Positions 9,393 to 19,100 of a stretch of DNA of 51,392 bases are shown here, piece by piece (within the stretch, counting starts at the first letter, position 1; every line of letters starts with the position of its first letter). Position numbers and translations under genes: made by a program. The notes under the pieces were generated by a model, which ran no database searches, was not told the origin of the DNA, and was given only the letters and a program-made list of their open reading frames with translations. The stretch lies in the NCBI GenBank assembly GCA_017442225.1, contig JAFSAR010000005.1, forward strand, positions 1-51,392. Direction: 5' to 3'. The DNA comes from Clostridia bacterium (lineage in GTDB: Bacteria > Bacillota > Clostridia > Oscillospirales > Acutalibacteraceae).

Positions 9393-11063
9393 ATGGACTT
9401 TAATTCTAGACTTGTATCTTCTCTCGAAAAATGTTTTTTAACGTCTGACATTAACGAGTTCACCGAGCTTCGTGAAGAAAAAATATTTAAAAATCAAAAA
9501 TATTCTTTCCAGCTTGTTGGTCGCTTTGAGGGCACTTGGCAGGTAGCCTTTAAACCTGTTGTAGAGGGCGATTTGGCACCCTACGTTACAATTCGTGAGG
9601 TTGTAAACATTCCTGCAGAGCTGCCTACATACACAACCTGCACTCCGTTACCAAAGGTTCACGAACCCGGTCTTTATCCTGACCTTTTACGTCCGCTAAA
9701 ATACCGCGGCACCTTCCGTTTTCACCCACAGCAAAGCCGTGCTTTGTGGATTGATATTGACCCACGCGGTGAAATTACGGGCGAGCATATTCTTAAAATT
9801 AAACTTTTAAAGGTAGGCATTACAAGCAAGGGCTTTACACCTACCGAAGAGGTTGCCGTAGAGCACGAGCTTAAAATTGATATTAAAGATGTAGAAATTC
9901 CTGAACAAAGCCTTATTTTCACACAGTGGTTTTATGCCGATTGTCTTGCAGACTACTATAATGTAGGGGTATTCAGTGATCGACATTTTGAAGTTTGCGA
10001 AAACTTTGCTAAAACTGCTGTTGAAAACGGTAGAAATATGCTTATGGTACCCCTTCTTACCTATGCGCTTGATACTCACGGTGGCGGTGAGCGTACCACC
10101 ACACAGTTAATCGACGTTTATAAAGACGGCGATAATTACACCTTCGGTTACGAAAATCTTGACCGCTGGCTTGATATGTATAAGCGTGTAGGTGTTAAAT
10201 ATTATGAAATTTCGCCTGTGTTTTCACAATGGGGTGCAGATAGCACACCAAAGGTAGTAGCAACCGAAAACGGCGAAAAGAAGACCGTTTTTGGTTGGGG
10301 CACAAATCCACTATCAAGAGAGTATAATACATTTATACGTGCGTTTCTGGGTGGATTTATTGAACATATGAAAGAGCGCGGCGAAGATAAAAAATGTTGG
10401 TTCCACGTATCTGACGAGCCTATTGCCGAACATTTTGAGCAGTATAAAAAGGTTAGAGATTCAATATATGATTTAGTAGAGGATTACGAAACACTCGACG
10501 CTATATCACATTATGAATTCTGCAAATTAGGTCTTAGCAAGCATCCCGTGCCAAAGACAATGGTTGTTCACGAATTTATTGATAACGGTGTGAAGGACCT
10601 TTGGACATATTACTGCGGTGGACAGTGTATTGACGTTAGCAACTGTCACTTTGCAATGGAGCTTGCTCGTGTGCGCTGCATCGGTACACAGATGTTTAAG
10701 TACGATATAAAAGGTTTCTTACATTGGGGTTATAACTACTATAATAACCAGTGGTCTTATGATATGCTTGACCCGTTTGCAAGCTCAGATGGTGAATGCT
10801 TTGCCGCAAGTGGTGACGCATATATGGTATATCCCGCACCAGATGGTACTGCTTGGGAATCAACCCGAATTCGCGCATTTTATGAAGGTTTAGAGGATAT
10901 GCGCGTAATGCAACTAGCAAGTAGCCTTTGCGGTAAGGAAGCTGTTGTTAAAGCTATTGAAGATATCGTTGGTGAAGTTAGATTTGACAAGTGCATTCTT
11001 GAAACCGATACTATGATGGCAATTCGCAGAACCGTAAGCCAGATGGTATTTAATAAAATCTAA
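9393..11063 (+). CDS. GH123/DUF4091-type glycoside hydrolase
   Basis: A 556-residue protein whose central and C-terminal part matches the DUF4091 domain, now treated as the GH123 catalytic domain; characterised GH123 enzymes are beta-N-acetylgalactosaminidases using substrate-assisted catalysis with an adjacent Asp-Glu pair. The motif FHVSDEPIAEHFEQY puts that pair at D341-E342. Other family blocks are FLHWGYNYYNNQWSYDMLDPF, AYMVYPAPDG and RIRAFYEGLEDMRVMQLA. An N-terminal beta-sandwich (about 1-165) precedes the barrel. No signal peptide, so a cytoplasmic enzyme acting on imported glycans is likely. Start ATG 9393 follows CAGGAGGC. Actual substrate is not determinable here. Confidence 0.82.
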   Translation: MDFNSRLVSSLEKCFLTSDINEFTELREEKIFKNQKYSFQLVGRFEGTWQVAFKPVVEGDLAPYVTIREVVNIPAELPTYTTCTPLPKVHEPGLYPDLLRPLKYRGTFRFHPQQSRALWIDIDPRGEITGEHILKIKLLKVGITSKGFTPTEEVAVEHELKIDIKDVEIPEQSLIFTQWFYADCLADYYNVGVFSDRHFEVCENFAKTAVENGRNMLMVPLLTYALDTHGGGERTTTQLIDVYKDGDNYTFGYENLDRWLDMYKRVGVKYYEISPVFSQWGADSTPKVVATENGEKKTVFGWGTNPLSREYNTFIRAFLGGFIEHMKERGEDKKCWFHVSDEPIAEHFEQYKKVRDSIYDLVEDYETLDAISHYEFCKLGLSKHPVPKTMVVHEFIDNGVKDLWTYYCGGQCIDVSNCHFAMELARVRCIGTQMFKYDIKGFLHWGYNYYNNQWSYDMLDPFASSDGECFAASGDAYMVYPAPDGTAWESTRIRAFYEGLEDMRVMQLASSLCGKEAVVKAIEDIVGEVRFDKCILETDTMMAIRRTVSQMVFNKI

Positions 11064-11077
11064 AATGTAATATAAAT

Positions 11078-11109
11078 AAAAGAAGACTTACCTTGGCAAG
11101 TCTTCTTTT
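11078..11109. terminator. Bidirectional terminator between GH123-like gene and ftsK
   Basis: 12-bp stem AAAAGAAGACTT / AAGTCTTCTTTT around the loop ACCTTGGC, lying between convergent genes; U-tracts form on both strands. Confidence 0.88.
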
Positions 11110-11113
11110 GGTT

Positions 11114-13534
11114 TTATTCGTCGCTTCCTGCGCGCATTTCCATAAGCTGCTCGGGGGTTATAAGCACCTGACGGGGCTTGGCTCCCTCGTAACCGCCGAT
11201 AATTCCGCGTTCTTCCATCTGGTCGATTATACGCGCGGCGCGAGCATAGCCGAGTTTTAATTTTCTTTGCAGCAGGGAAGTGGATGCCTGACCGAGTTCT
11301 ACAACCACCTTGATTGCCTCGTCAAGCACGGGGTCGTCAGAGTCTGCAGCTTCTTCGGGCACGCCCGTACGCTGTTGTTTTTCAATAGCCGCCTGACGCT
11401 CAATTTCAAGCATAATATTGTCGTCGTAATTGGCTTTACCGCCGCTTTTTACAAATTCAACAACGCGCTCAACCTCTTCATCACTTACAAAGCATCCTTG
11501 AATTCGGTTTGGCTTATTAGCGCCGACAGGGCGGAACAGCATATCGCCTCGGCCAAGTAGTTTTTCAGCACCTGCGCAGTCAAGTATTGTACCACTGTCG
11601 ATATGTGACGATACGGCAAATGCAATACGGGTTGGAATATTAGCTTTAATAACACCCGTTACAACATTTACCGACGGACGCTGTGTTGCAATAAGCAGGT
11701 GTATACCTGCGGCGCGTGCCTTTGCGGCGATACGGTTTATAGAATCCTCAACCTCTTTTGGCGCCGTCATCATAAGGTCGGCAAGCTCGTCGATTATTAT
11801 GACGATGCGAGGCATCTTTTTAACCTCGGGCTCGTCAACAAGTGTTTCAACCAGTTTGTTATAACCCTCGATATTACGGACGTCACGATCGGCAAACATT
11901 TTATATCTCTGTTCCATTTCGTTAACCGCCCAGCCAAGCGCGCCCGCAGCCTTGCGAGGCTCGGTCACAACGGGAACTAATAGGTGGGGAATACCGTTAT
12001 AAATACCAAGCTCTACAACCTTGGGGTCAACCATAAGCAGCTTTACGTCATCGGGAGACGCCTTGTATAAGAGGCTTATGATAAACGAGTTAATACATAC
12101 CGATTTACCACTGCCCGTAGCGCCCGCGATAAGACCGTGTGGCATTTTTGCAATATCGGCAACCACCGTGTTGCCGCCGATATCCTTACCCATAGATACG
12201 GTAAGCTTGCTTTTTGAGGATGAAAAAGTGCTTGATTCAATAACCTCGCGTATGCCAACAGTAGCGCTTGCTTTGTTTGGCACCTCGATACCTACAGCCG
12301 CTTTATTTGGAATGGGCGCTTCGATACGAACACCCGCAGTTGCAAGGTTAAGCGCAATATCGTCGGCAAGGCTTGTGATTTTGCTGATTTTTACACCAGC
12401 CTTTGGCTGTAGCTCATAACGGGTAACTGTGGGTCCGCGGCTTACATTTATAACCTGAGTTTCAACACCAAAACTTTTAAGAGTGTCAACAAGTCGCTGT
12501 GCTGTGGTTTCAAGCTCGGCAGCAACGGTTTTACTGTCGGCGCTGTTTATGCTGTCAAGCAAGCTGAGAGGTGGGAATTTGTATATCGGCATATCGTCGG
12601 CGTTTTCAGAAATCTCGTTTGTGACAGCGTCGGTTTCCTTTTTAAAGTCTACCGTGATTTTTTCGGGTTTTGTTTCTTCTGCCTCCTCACGCGCTGAAAT
12701 GATAGCCTCATCAATATCGGCGGTGTCGTCAACGGGTATATATTCGTCCTCGTCGGTAGGCGCGGGGATTTCGTCATCGTTGTATATACTTACAACCTTT
12801 TGTCCCATCTCGTCAATATCGGGTTTGCGTTTTTTAACCTTTTCGGGCTCGTCAACCTCCATATCGACGTCAAAGCCTTTGATAATTTTAAGCTCTTTTT
12901 TTGGTTTTTCCGCCTTTTCGGCATCTCTTAAAGCACGCTCGGCAAATGCATTGCTTGCTTGCTCGCTGACAACCTGAGCGGGTTTTGCCAATGCTTTAAA
13001 CAGCGCGATAAGATGCGTGCCCGTGATAATCATTAAAAATACGAATATAAGTAAAACAAGAGTTATTATTGCGCCCACCTTGCCAAAAGCAAGACCTATG
13101 GTCATTCCTATCAGCGTGCCGAAAATTCCGCCGCGGATTGGTTCGAGCTTCCAGTCGCTTGCCAGATGCGCGCCAAACATTTCACCGGTAAATTCGCTGC
13201 CATTTGTAGAAACAACGGTTATAAACGCACCAACAAGCGCGACGAGAACTACCGATTCAATCAATTTTGCGTTTATGTTTGACGATAACTTATCGGTAGC
13301 AAAAATTATTGCTACGGCGCCTAACAAAAATGGATAAACGTAGGCAGTCCAGCCGAATAATTGGAACATAAAGTTATGTAATACGGTCCAGACGTGTTCG
13401 CCTTTTATAAATACCACAAACACCAAAAAAATTGCCACGGCAAACCATATAACAGAATGTAACTGTCGCGTGGCTTTATTTGCAGCCTGAGTTTGTTTTT
13501 TTGATGAGGGACGACCCCTCTTTTTTGTTGCCAT
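11114..13534 (-). CDS. ftsK: DNA translocase FtsK/SpoIIIE
   Basis: Membrane-anchored dsDNA pump that clears chromosomes from the division or sporulation septum. 806 residues: basic N-terminus, about four membrane segments within residues 25-190, a charged linker (about 200-330), then the motor with Walker A GATGSGKS near residues 470-477, Walker B RIVIIIDELADLMM and LIATQRPSVNVVTG. The C-terminal gamma winged helix (DEAIKVVVELGQASTSLLQ... GYARAARIIDQMEERGIIG) binds KOPS/SRS-type polarity sequences. Start ATG follows GGGGTG. It lies 52 nt after tepA on the same strand, a conserved Clostridia pairing. FtsK and SpoIIIE roles cannot be separated by sequence. Confidence 0.95.
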   Translation of the reverse strand: MATKKRGRPSSKKQTQAANKATRQLHSVIWFAVAIFLVFVVFIKGEHVWTVLHNFMFQLFGWTAYVYPFLLGAVAIIFATDKLSSNINAKLIESVVLVALVGAFITVVSTNGSEFTGEMFGAHLASDWKLEPIRGGIFGTLIGMTIGLAFGKVGAIITLVLLIFVFLMIITGTHLIALFKALAKPAQVVSEQASNAFAERALRDAEKAEKPKKELKIIKGFDVDMEVDEPEKVKKRKPDIDEMGQKVVSIYNDDEIPAPTDEDEYIPVDDTADIDEAIISAREEAEETKPEKITVDFKKETDAVTNEISENADDMPIYKFPPLSLLDSINSADSKTVAAELETTAQRLVDTLKSFGVETQVINVSRGPTVTRYELQPKAGVKISKITSLADDIALNLATAGVRIEAPIPNKAAVGIEVPNKASATVGIREVIESSTFSSSKSKLTVSMGKDIGGNTVVADIAKMPHGLIAGATGSGKSVCINSFIISLLYKASPDDVKLLMVDPKVVELGIYNGIPHLLVPVVTEPRKAAGALGWAVNEMEQRYKMFADRDVRNIEGYNKLVETLVDEPEVKKMPRIVIIIDELADLMMTAPKEVEDSINRIAAKARAAGIHLLIATQRPSVNVVTGVIKANIPTRIAFAVSSHIDSGTILDCAGAEKLLGRGDMLFRPVGANKPNRIQGCFVSDEEVERVVEFVKSGGKANYDDNIMLEIERQAAIEKQQRTGVPEEAADSDDPVLDEAIKVVVELGQASTSLLQRKLKLGYARAARIIDQMEERGIIGGYEGAKPRQVLITPEQLMEMRAGSDE

Positions 13535-13570
13535 TAAATTAACACCCCATATAAATTTGTTTTATGTATA

Positions 13571-13584
13571 GGCGCTTTTGCGCC
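13571..13584 (-). other. Small intercistronic hairpin between tepA and ftsK
   Basis: Perfect 5-bp stem GGCGC/GCGCC with a 4-nt loop, directly after the tepA stop. No U-tract follows, so it probably does not terminate; it may stabilise or mark processing of a tepA-ftsK mRNA. Confidence 0.4.
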
Positions 13585-13585
13585 G

Positions 13586-14263
13586 TTATTTACTATCAAT
13601 CATTTTATAAAGACAGTCTAAAACTTCGTGAAGATTACCCATTGAATCAATAAGACCAACACTTACCGCTTTTTCACCCGATAGGGTAGAGCCTACATCG
13701 GTTATAAGCTCGCCTGTGTTCATCATAAGCTCGGTAAAACGTTCTGCAGTAACACCAGAGTTTCTAACTACAAAGTCGGTAATGCGACTTTGCATACGCG
13801 CAAAGTGATTCATAGTCTGCGGCACACCTATGACAAGCCCTGTGGTTCTGACAGGGTGGATAGTCATAGTAGCGGACGGCGCTATAAATGATTTTTTTGC
13901 CGACACCGCAAGTGGCACACCGATTGAGTGACCGCCACCAAGCACGAAACTGACGGTGGGCTTTTTCATACCCGATATCAGCTCGGCAAGGGCAAGTCCT
14001 GCTTCAACGTCACCGCCGACGGTATTTAAAATTACAAGCATACCCTCTATACTTTCGTTCTGCTCGACGGCTACAAGCTGGGGAATAATATGCTCGTACT
14101 TGGTAGTTTTGCTTTGCTCGGGCAAAACGCTGTGTCCTTCAATTTCGCCTATGATTGTAAGGCAAAAAATCTTATGTTCGCCTACAGTTTCTATTGAGCC
14201 GATTTCTTTTATAGACTCTAATTGTTCATTTTTGCAAGCATCACTATTTTTATCTTTGCTCAT
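13586..14263 (-). CDS. tepA: ClpP-fold translocation-enhancing protein TepA
   Basis: A ClpP-class serine peptidase homologue of 225 residues. The region LGGGHSIGVPLAVSAKKS holds the likely catalytic Ser (S113), and TMTIHPVR the His (H136). TepA-type proteins are cytoplasmic ClpP relatives linked to protein secretion/spore outgrowth in Bacillus; their substrates are poorly known. I start at ATG 14263, preceded by GGAGGG; a TTG 15 nt upstream lies inside that Shine-Dalgarno and is rejected. First gene of the tepA-ftsK pair. Confidence 0.87.
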   Translation of the reverse strand: MSKDKNSDACKNEQLESIKEIGSIETVGEHKIFCLTIIGEIEGHSVLPEQSKTTKYEHIIPQLVAVEQNESIEGMLVILNTVGGDVEAGLALAELISGMKKPTVSFVLGGGHSIGVPLAVSAKKSFIAPSATMTIHPVRTTGLVIGVPQTMNHFARMQSRITDFVVRNSGVTAERFTELMMNTGELITDVGSTLSGEKAVSVGLIDSMGNLHEVLDCLYKMIDSK

Positions 14264-14318
14264 ATAATTTCCCTCCAAAATTATTATTTGAAGAAAAATT
14301 ATAACAATACATAGTATA

Positions 14319-14346
14319 TTATATAATATATATTATTTTTTTGCAA
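14319..14346 (-). promoter_or_regulatory. Sigma-A promoter for tepA-ftsK
   Basis: On the minus strand: TTGCAA (14346-14341), 16-bp spacer, TATAAT (14324-14319), about 55 bp before the tepA start, in a very AT-rich divergent region. Confidence 0.6.
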
Positions 14347-14361
14347 GTAAATAAAAAACAC

Positions 14362-14390
14362 TTTATTTTTTATAACAAAGGTATTATAAT
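14362..14390 (+). promoter_or_regulatory. Candidate promoter for the LuxR-type regulator
   Basis: TTTATT (14362-14367), 17-bp spacer, TATAAT (14385-14390). The -10 is perfect, the -35 weak. Confidence 0.45.
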
Positions 14391-14422
14391 AATTTTATAA
14401 GAAGCAAGGGCAGGTGAGAAAT

Positions 14423-15607
14423 ATGAAATTTGAAACAGCGGCGCAAACAGCGGCCAGACTGAATGTTACTGTACGCGCAGTTCAAAAATGGGCCAAAGAG
14501 GGCAGGCTCAAGGGCGCTCAAAAGGTAGGGCGTGATTGGATGATACCTTTTGGGACTACCATAAACAAAAAGGACTCAAATTCAGTCCAAAATCAAAAAA
14601 CTCAATTAGACTATGTTCCATATCCTTTGTTTCAGATTCCATACACCTCAGGCGATGCATTAGAGTATATTAAAAATATTGTCGATGAAGATAAGCGAAA
14701 TTTGAATTTATTACAAATGTATTACTTTATGGGTGAGCTTGATAAAACTATAGAGCTTGCTGAGCCGTATCTAAATTCATCAAATATTAATTACCGCATA
14801 TCGTGCGCAATGTTTTATGCATTTGCCAATCTTTGCGGCGACCACATACACAAAACACGTTTTGCGGCAGAGATTATTTATAACGAAATTGAAAAGCTTG
14901 ATTTAAATAATCCAAAGCTGGCTGAGCAAAACGCGCTTATAATTTTTGCTGCCGTTGTTGTAAAAACACAGCTACATATACCGTTTAATAATGTGCCGCT
15001 CATTGAAGGTCACATAAAATATATGCCCGAGGGCTTAAAGATGATGGCGTGCTATCTTTCAGCATATAAGGCATATCTCATAGGTGATTATGAACGCTCA
15101 ATAGGTATTGCGCAAACCGCCATTAACTGCGCGATAAACCATTATCCACTATGCTTAATGTACTGCTATATTATGTGCGCCATTGATTATATAAATCTTT
15201 TAAAAAGTGATATGGCTAACGGATACATACAAAAAGCGTGGGAGATAGCCCACAAACACGGTGTGTTTATGCCTTTTGTAGAGCACTATAGTATACTGCA
15301 GGGCTTGCTTGAGAAAAACTTTAAAAAATCTCATCAAAAAGACTATGAATATATAATATCACTTGCCCGAAAGTATAACACGGGTTGGTATACAGTATAT
15401 AACCACAGAAACAAAGGTAAGGTTTCGCTTGAGCTGACACCTACCGAGTTTACCATTGCAATGCTTTATTCACGCAACTGGCGTGCAAAAGAGATTGCTA
15501 CGCAGCTACACATATCTGAACGCACTGTTTCAAATTATATTCAGGTAATTTATGAAAAGCTGAATGTAAACAGCCGTAAGGCTTTAGAAAATTATGTGTT
15601 GGAATAA
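14423..15607 (+). CDS. LuxR-type regulator with N-terminal excisionase-like HTH
   Basis: A 394-residue regulator with DNA-binding modules at both ends. Residues about 1-45 form a MerR/excisionase-like winged helix (TAAQTAARLNVTVRAVQKWA ... GRDWMIP). The middle (about 70-320) is helical and TPR/MalT-like. Residues about 335-394 are a LuxR/GerE HTH with LTPTEFTIAMLYSRNWRAKE followed by SERTVSNYIQVIYEKLNV. There is no receiver domain, so it is not a phosphorylated response regulator; the helical centre may sense a ligand or partner. ATG 14423 with AGGTGA is preferred to GTG 14414. It directly precedes the palindromes and adhesin gene, which it may control. Confidence 0.8.
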   Translation: MKFETAAQTAARLNVTVRAVQKWAKEGRLKGAQKVGRDWMIPFGTTINKKDSNSVQNQKTQLDYVPYPLFQIPYTSGDALEYIKNIVDEDKRNLNLLQMYYFMGELDKTIELAEPYLNSSNINYRISCAMFYAFANLCGDHIHKTRFAAEIIYNEIEKLDLNNPKLAEQNALIIFAAVVVKTQLHIPFNNVPLIEGHIKYMPEGLKMMACYLSAYKAYLIGDYERSIGIAQTAINCAINHYPLCLMYCYIMCAIDYINLLKSDMANGYIQKAWEIAHKHGVFMPFVEHYSILQGLLEKNFKKSHQKDYEYIISLARKYNTGWYTVYNHRNKGKVSLELTPTEFTIAMLYSRNWRAKEIATQLHISERTVSNYIQVIYEKLNVNSRKALENYVLE

Positions 15608-15618
15608 ATATTTATATG

Positions 15619-15655
15619 CGCCGTTCGTTTAAACGAACGGCGTTGTTTTTTGTTT
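15619..15655 (+). terminator. Terminator-like palindrome after the LuxR-type gene (palindrome 1)
   Basis: A perfect 24-bp palindrome, 15619-15642, followed by TTGTTTTTTG. Its core GTTCGTTTAAACGAAC is shared with palindromes 2 and 3 further on, so the site may be both terminator and operator. Confidence 0.65.
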
Positions 15656-15659
15656 ATGT

Positions 15660-15715
15660 TGTTCGTTTAAACGAACAGGCGGTAAATCAGGAGCAATTAG
15701 TTCGTTGAAACGAAC
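15660..15715. promoter_or_regulatory. Palindromic operator candidates 2 and 3
   Basis: Palindrome 2 (15660-15677) is perfect over 18 bp with core GTTCGTTTAAACGAAC. Palindrome 3 (15700-15715) is GTTCGTTGAAACGAAC, differing in one base. Neither has a T-tract. Centres of palindromes 1, 2 and 3 are 38 and 39 bp apart. A further half-site, TCGTTTAAA, covers the weak -35 of the next promoter at 15823-15831. The pattern suggests cooperative binding by a dimeric regulator, most simply the LuxR-type protein upstream. Confidence 0.55.
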
Positions 15716-15847
15716 AAAAAATCCTTAAATATACCGCTTTCTTAAAAAAATGTGCGTTTTTTGGGCATAAAATTGTGTAAAAATTTGTGTAAAAAAATTT
15801 TTGTTATTTCTTATATTTTTGCTCGTTTAAAATTCTTGTATAGGCCG

Positions 15848-15853
15848 TATAAT
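15848..15853 (+). promoter_or_regulatory. -10 element for the Cys-rich gene and adhesin
   Basis: TATAAT 35 bp before the ATG at 15888. At 17-bp spacing the -35 would be GTTTAA, a poor match, which suggests the promoter depends on an activator. The stretch 15716-15847 is AT-rich without other recognised features. Confidence 0.5.
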
Positions 15854-15887
15854 TTATTTGTAAAACAAATTGTTAGGAGGAGGGCCT

Positions 15888-16175
15888 ATGTCCAAAACTC
15901 AGACTCGCAGGTTTTGCCTATATGACGACATTGTAGAAGTAGCATTTGTCTATGATGAAGAATTTGGCAAATACTTTGGCGAGTATCCCGATTTTGACAC
16001 AAGTCCACGCACAACACCTTGTGGCAGGCGGTGGGTAAATGCGACTAAGCACGACTGCCCCTACGCCGATCAAGAATATGGCGACTGCGGTTCTTGCAAA
16101 TATTACAGGAGCGAAAATGTGGGCGATTTAATTGGTGTTTGCGAAAACGAACAACTTAGAAAGGAAGCAGTATAA
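15888..16175 (+). CDS. Small Cys-rich protein of unknown function
   Basis: 95 residues, not recognised. Six cysteines lie at 10, 45, 57, 67, 70 and 85; the last four form C-x9-C-x2-C-x14-C (DCPYADQEYGDCGSCKYYR ... IGVCENE), a spacing that could bind zinc or an iron-sulfur cluster. The N-terminal half is acidic and aromatic-rich. No signal peptide or membrane segment. ATG 15888 follows the very strong AGGAGGAGG; an upstream TTG lies in that site. It ends 1 nt before the adhesin ATG, so the two are likely cotranscribed and coupled. A metal-binding accessory or sensor role is possible but not shown. Confidence 0.7.
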   Translation: MSKTQTRRFCLYDDIVEVAFVYDEEFGKYFGEYPDFDTSPRTTPCGRRWVNATKHDCPYADQEYGDCGSCKYYRSENVGDLIGVCENEQLRKEAV

Positions 16176-16176
16176 A

Positions 16177-19100
16177 ATGAAAAACACAAAGAAAAGATTA
16201 AACAAATTTTTATCGGTATTTTTAACATTGACTATCGTTTTTTCAATGTTCGCAGGACTTGGTCTTACGGCGAGCGCCGCTACAAATCCTCACTTTACAA
16301 AGATTGCAGATGCTTCAACACTTGATGGTTGGAAGCAATTTTTTGGTTCAACCACCAATTCAACCGAGAATGCCGGTGGCGTATGGACCGATAAATCGGT
16401 TTTTGTCGACAACTCGGCTTTTACAGGACTTACCGATGCTTATGGTGACACCATTTTACCGGAAGTGTCAGACGATGGCTTTTTAGTGGCACTTTCAGCA
16501 ATTGCATCTAATAAGTCTATTGTAGGTTATTCGCATATTCCAACCGATACGGTTCTTGTGCTTGATATTTCAGGCTCAATGGGCCCTGGCAACGGCAATA
16601 ATAATGCCGTGGCAGATCTTGTCCTTGCGTCAAATGCAGCTATTACTAAACTGCTTGAACTTAATAATAACAACCGTGTGGGTGTTGTTTTATATTCAGC
16701 AGAGTATGACGAAGGCAATGACGAGCATTATTATACATTGCTTCCAATTGACCGTTATGCTGCAACCGGTACAGTTACTTATAATAACGGAACAAGATTT
16801 GACACCTCAGACGATATAACTGTTGGTAGATATTTAGAAACAAATAGCAACTATTCACACAACGGAAACGAAATATCAATAGCATCCGGCGTAAGTAATT
16901 CGACAGGTGTAGTTGGTAAAAAAACGGTTGACGTTGTAGGCGGTACCTTTATTCAGGGTGGACTTAAAGCTGCTGCTGATTTATTTAAAGGCAAAGCCGA
17001 TGCTAACGATACAGTAGTAGCAGGTGACGGCTTCCAGGGCGGAACCCAGCGCAAGCCTGTTATGGTGCTTATGAGTGATGGCGCTCCTACCTATGCTTCA
17101 ACAAACTATACAAATCCTAACAATCCTAACGAAGGTAGCGGACATTATACCTATGATTCTTATGCGTTTTTAACTCAGCTTACAGCAGCATACGTTAAAG
17201 AGCAAATTACAACCTATTATAACGATACAGAAGCGTTGTTTTACACTTTGGGTATGGGTGTTGGCGGCAGCACAGTAGCACAAAGTGTGCTGGACCCACA
17301 AAACTCTACCCCTACCATTAATGATTATTGGAATGATTACAGCGATGCTTCAAACGGTGCGTCGGTTGAGATAACAAACGATATTTCGGTTGTAAAGAAT
17401 TCGGCCGTAACCGATATAGTATATACAAATCAGTATTTTGAAGCAGAAAACGGTTCAGACCTTTTTGATGCGTTTGACTCAATAGTAAATGAGATTATAA
17501 TTCAGTCGCTTTATAGACCTACCTTGGTTGAAAACAACAACGCACATATGGAAGGCTATATTGAATTTATTGACGATATAGGCGACTTTATGTCGGTTAA
17601 GCAAATCGAGGGTATAATGATAGGCGATAAGCTTTTCACAGGTGAAAAGCTTTGCGAAAACTTCCGTGCAGACGGTGGCGATCTTGGCACAATACAAAAT
17701 CCAAACACTCTTGGCGATAATCTTATTTGGGCGGTTAAGGAACGCCTTGGTATAGAGGATACAGCAACAGCTCAAAGACTTGTAACACTTGCTTACGAGC
17801 ACGGTCAGTTAAGCTATACCGATGAAGACAACTACTCTAATTTCATCGGTTGGTACGCTGATGAAAACGGCAAATATCTTGGCTTCTGGGATGAATCACA
17901 CACCTATTCTCAAGCACCTATGGGAGCTAAGTATATTAATAAATCTTATGGTATGTTAGGTGAGGTTATCGACGGACATAACGCAAGCGACCTTATGTAC
18001 GTATCTATTCAGGTGCATACCGAGATAGTTCCTCAAGGTACATTTGGTACTACCGAAAAAGATACCATAGTTGCCGGTCACGCTCAGATGATATTCCGAG
18101 TTCCTGCATCACTTATTCCAGTTGTTAATTACGAGGTAACACTTGAGGGCACAAGCTATGAAGATGCTAAAAACATTGAGATGACTATAAACGATGCAGA
18201 GCCTATAAGACTTGTTTTTGAATTGGGACTTCGTGATGATATTAACGAATACAATATTGAAAGCCGTCTTGCAGATAATTATCGCACAGCAGACGGTAAA
18301 TACGCGCTTTATACAAACGAGTGGAGTAAGGACCAGTTTGATAAAGAAATTGATCCGAACAACACTGATTATATTGCTCCTACCGATTCTATAAACACAA
18401 TAGCATATTTTGAACCAAACTATGCTAATGAGCGTTATTACTACACCGAGCCTACACCGGTTTATGTATATAATTCGGCGACAGGCGAATACGTTAAATA
18501 TTCTTCTACCACAAAGCCTACAGCGGGCGATGGCAACGCATATTTCCGTCAGATAAACGTGTTCGAGCTTACCGGCAACGGTAACGAGGCCGTTCATAAG
18601 AAGGTATATGAAAGAGTATCTGACACAGCGCTTGGCAGAGTTGATAAAAGTGACACAAACGGCGGTTGGAATATAAGAAAAGAAACTATTCACCGCATAT
18701 ATGATGAAATTGAAACACTAAAGGCCAACAACGAAACCGGTACAATCAATTATTCATATTTCCCAACAGTAGAGCATATCGAGGGTACACACTATTACGC
18801 TGATGCTATTCTTGGCAACAACGGTAAGCTTACCGTTACACCTGTAACAGGTATTAGCCTTACAAAAACAATAGATGATACCTTGACAGGTACAACACAC
18901 GATTTTACCTTTAACGTTGATATTGGTGATACAGCTGCCACGTATAGTGTAGTTCGCAGTTTTGACGGTAATTATACCGACAAGGGCGAAACCATAACGG
19001 TTGACAGTGACGGTAAAGGCACTATAAACGTAAAACCGGGCGAGACCGTGCTCATAGTTGGTATTCCCGCAGGTACAGCATACTCTATAGAAGAGTATAT

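Noticed and set aside
14264..14278. TTG start giving MEGNYM at tepA
   Set aside because: That TTG lies in the Shine-Dalgarno GGAGGG of the ATG at 14263.
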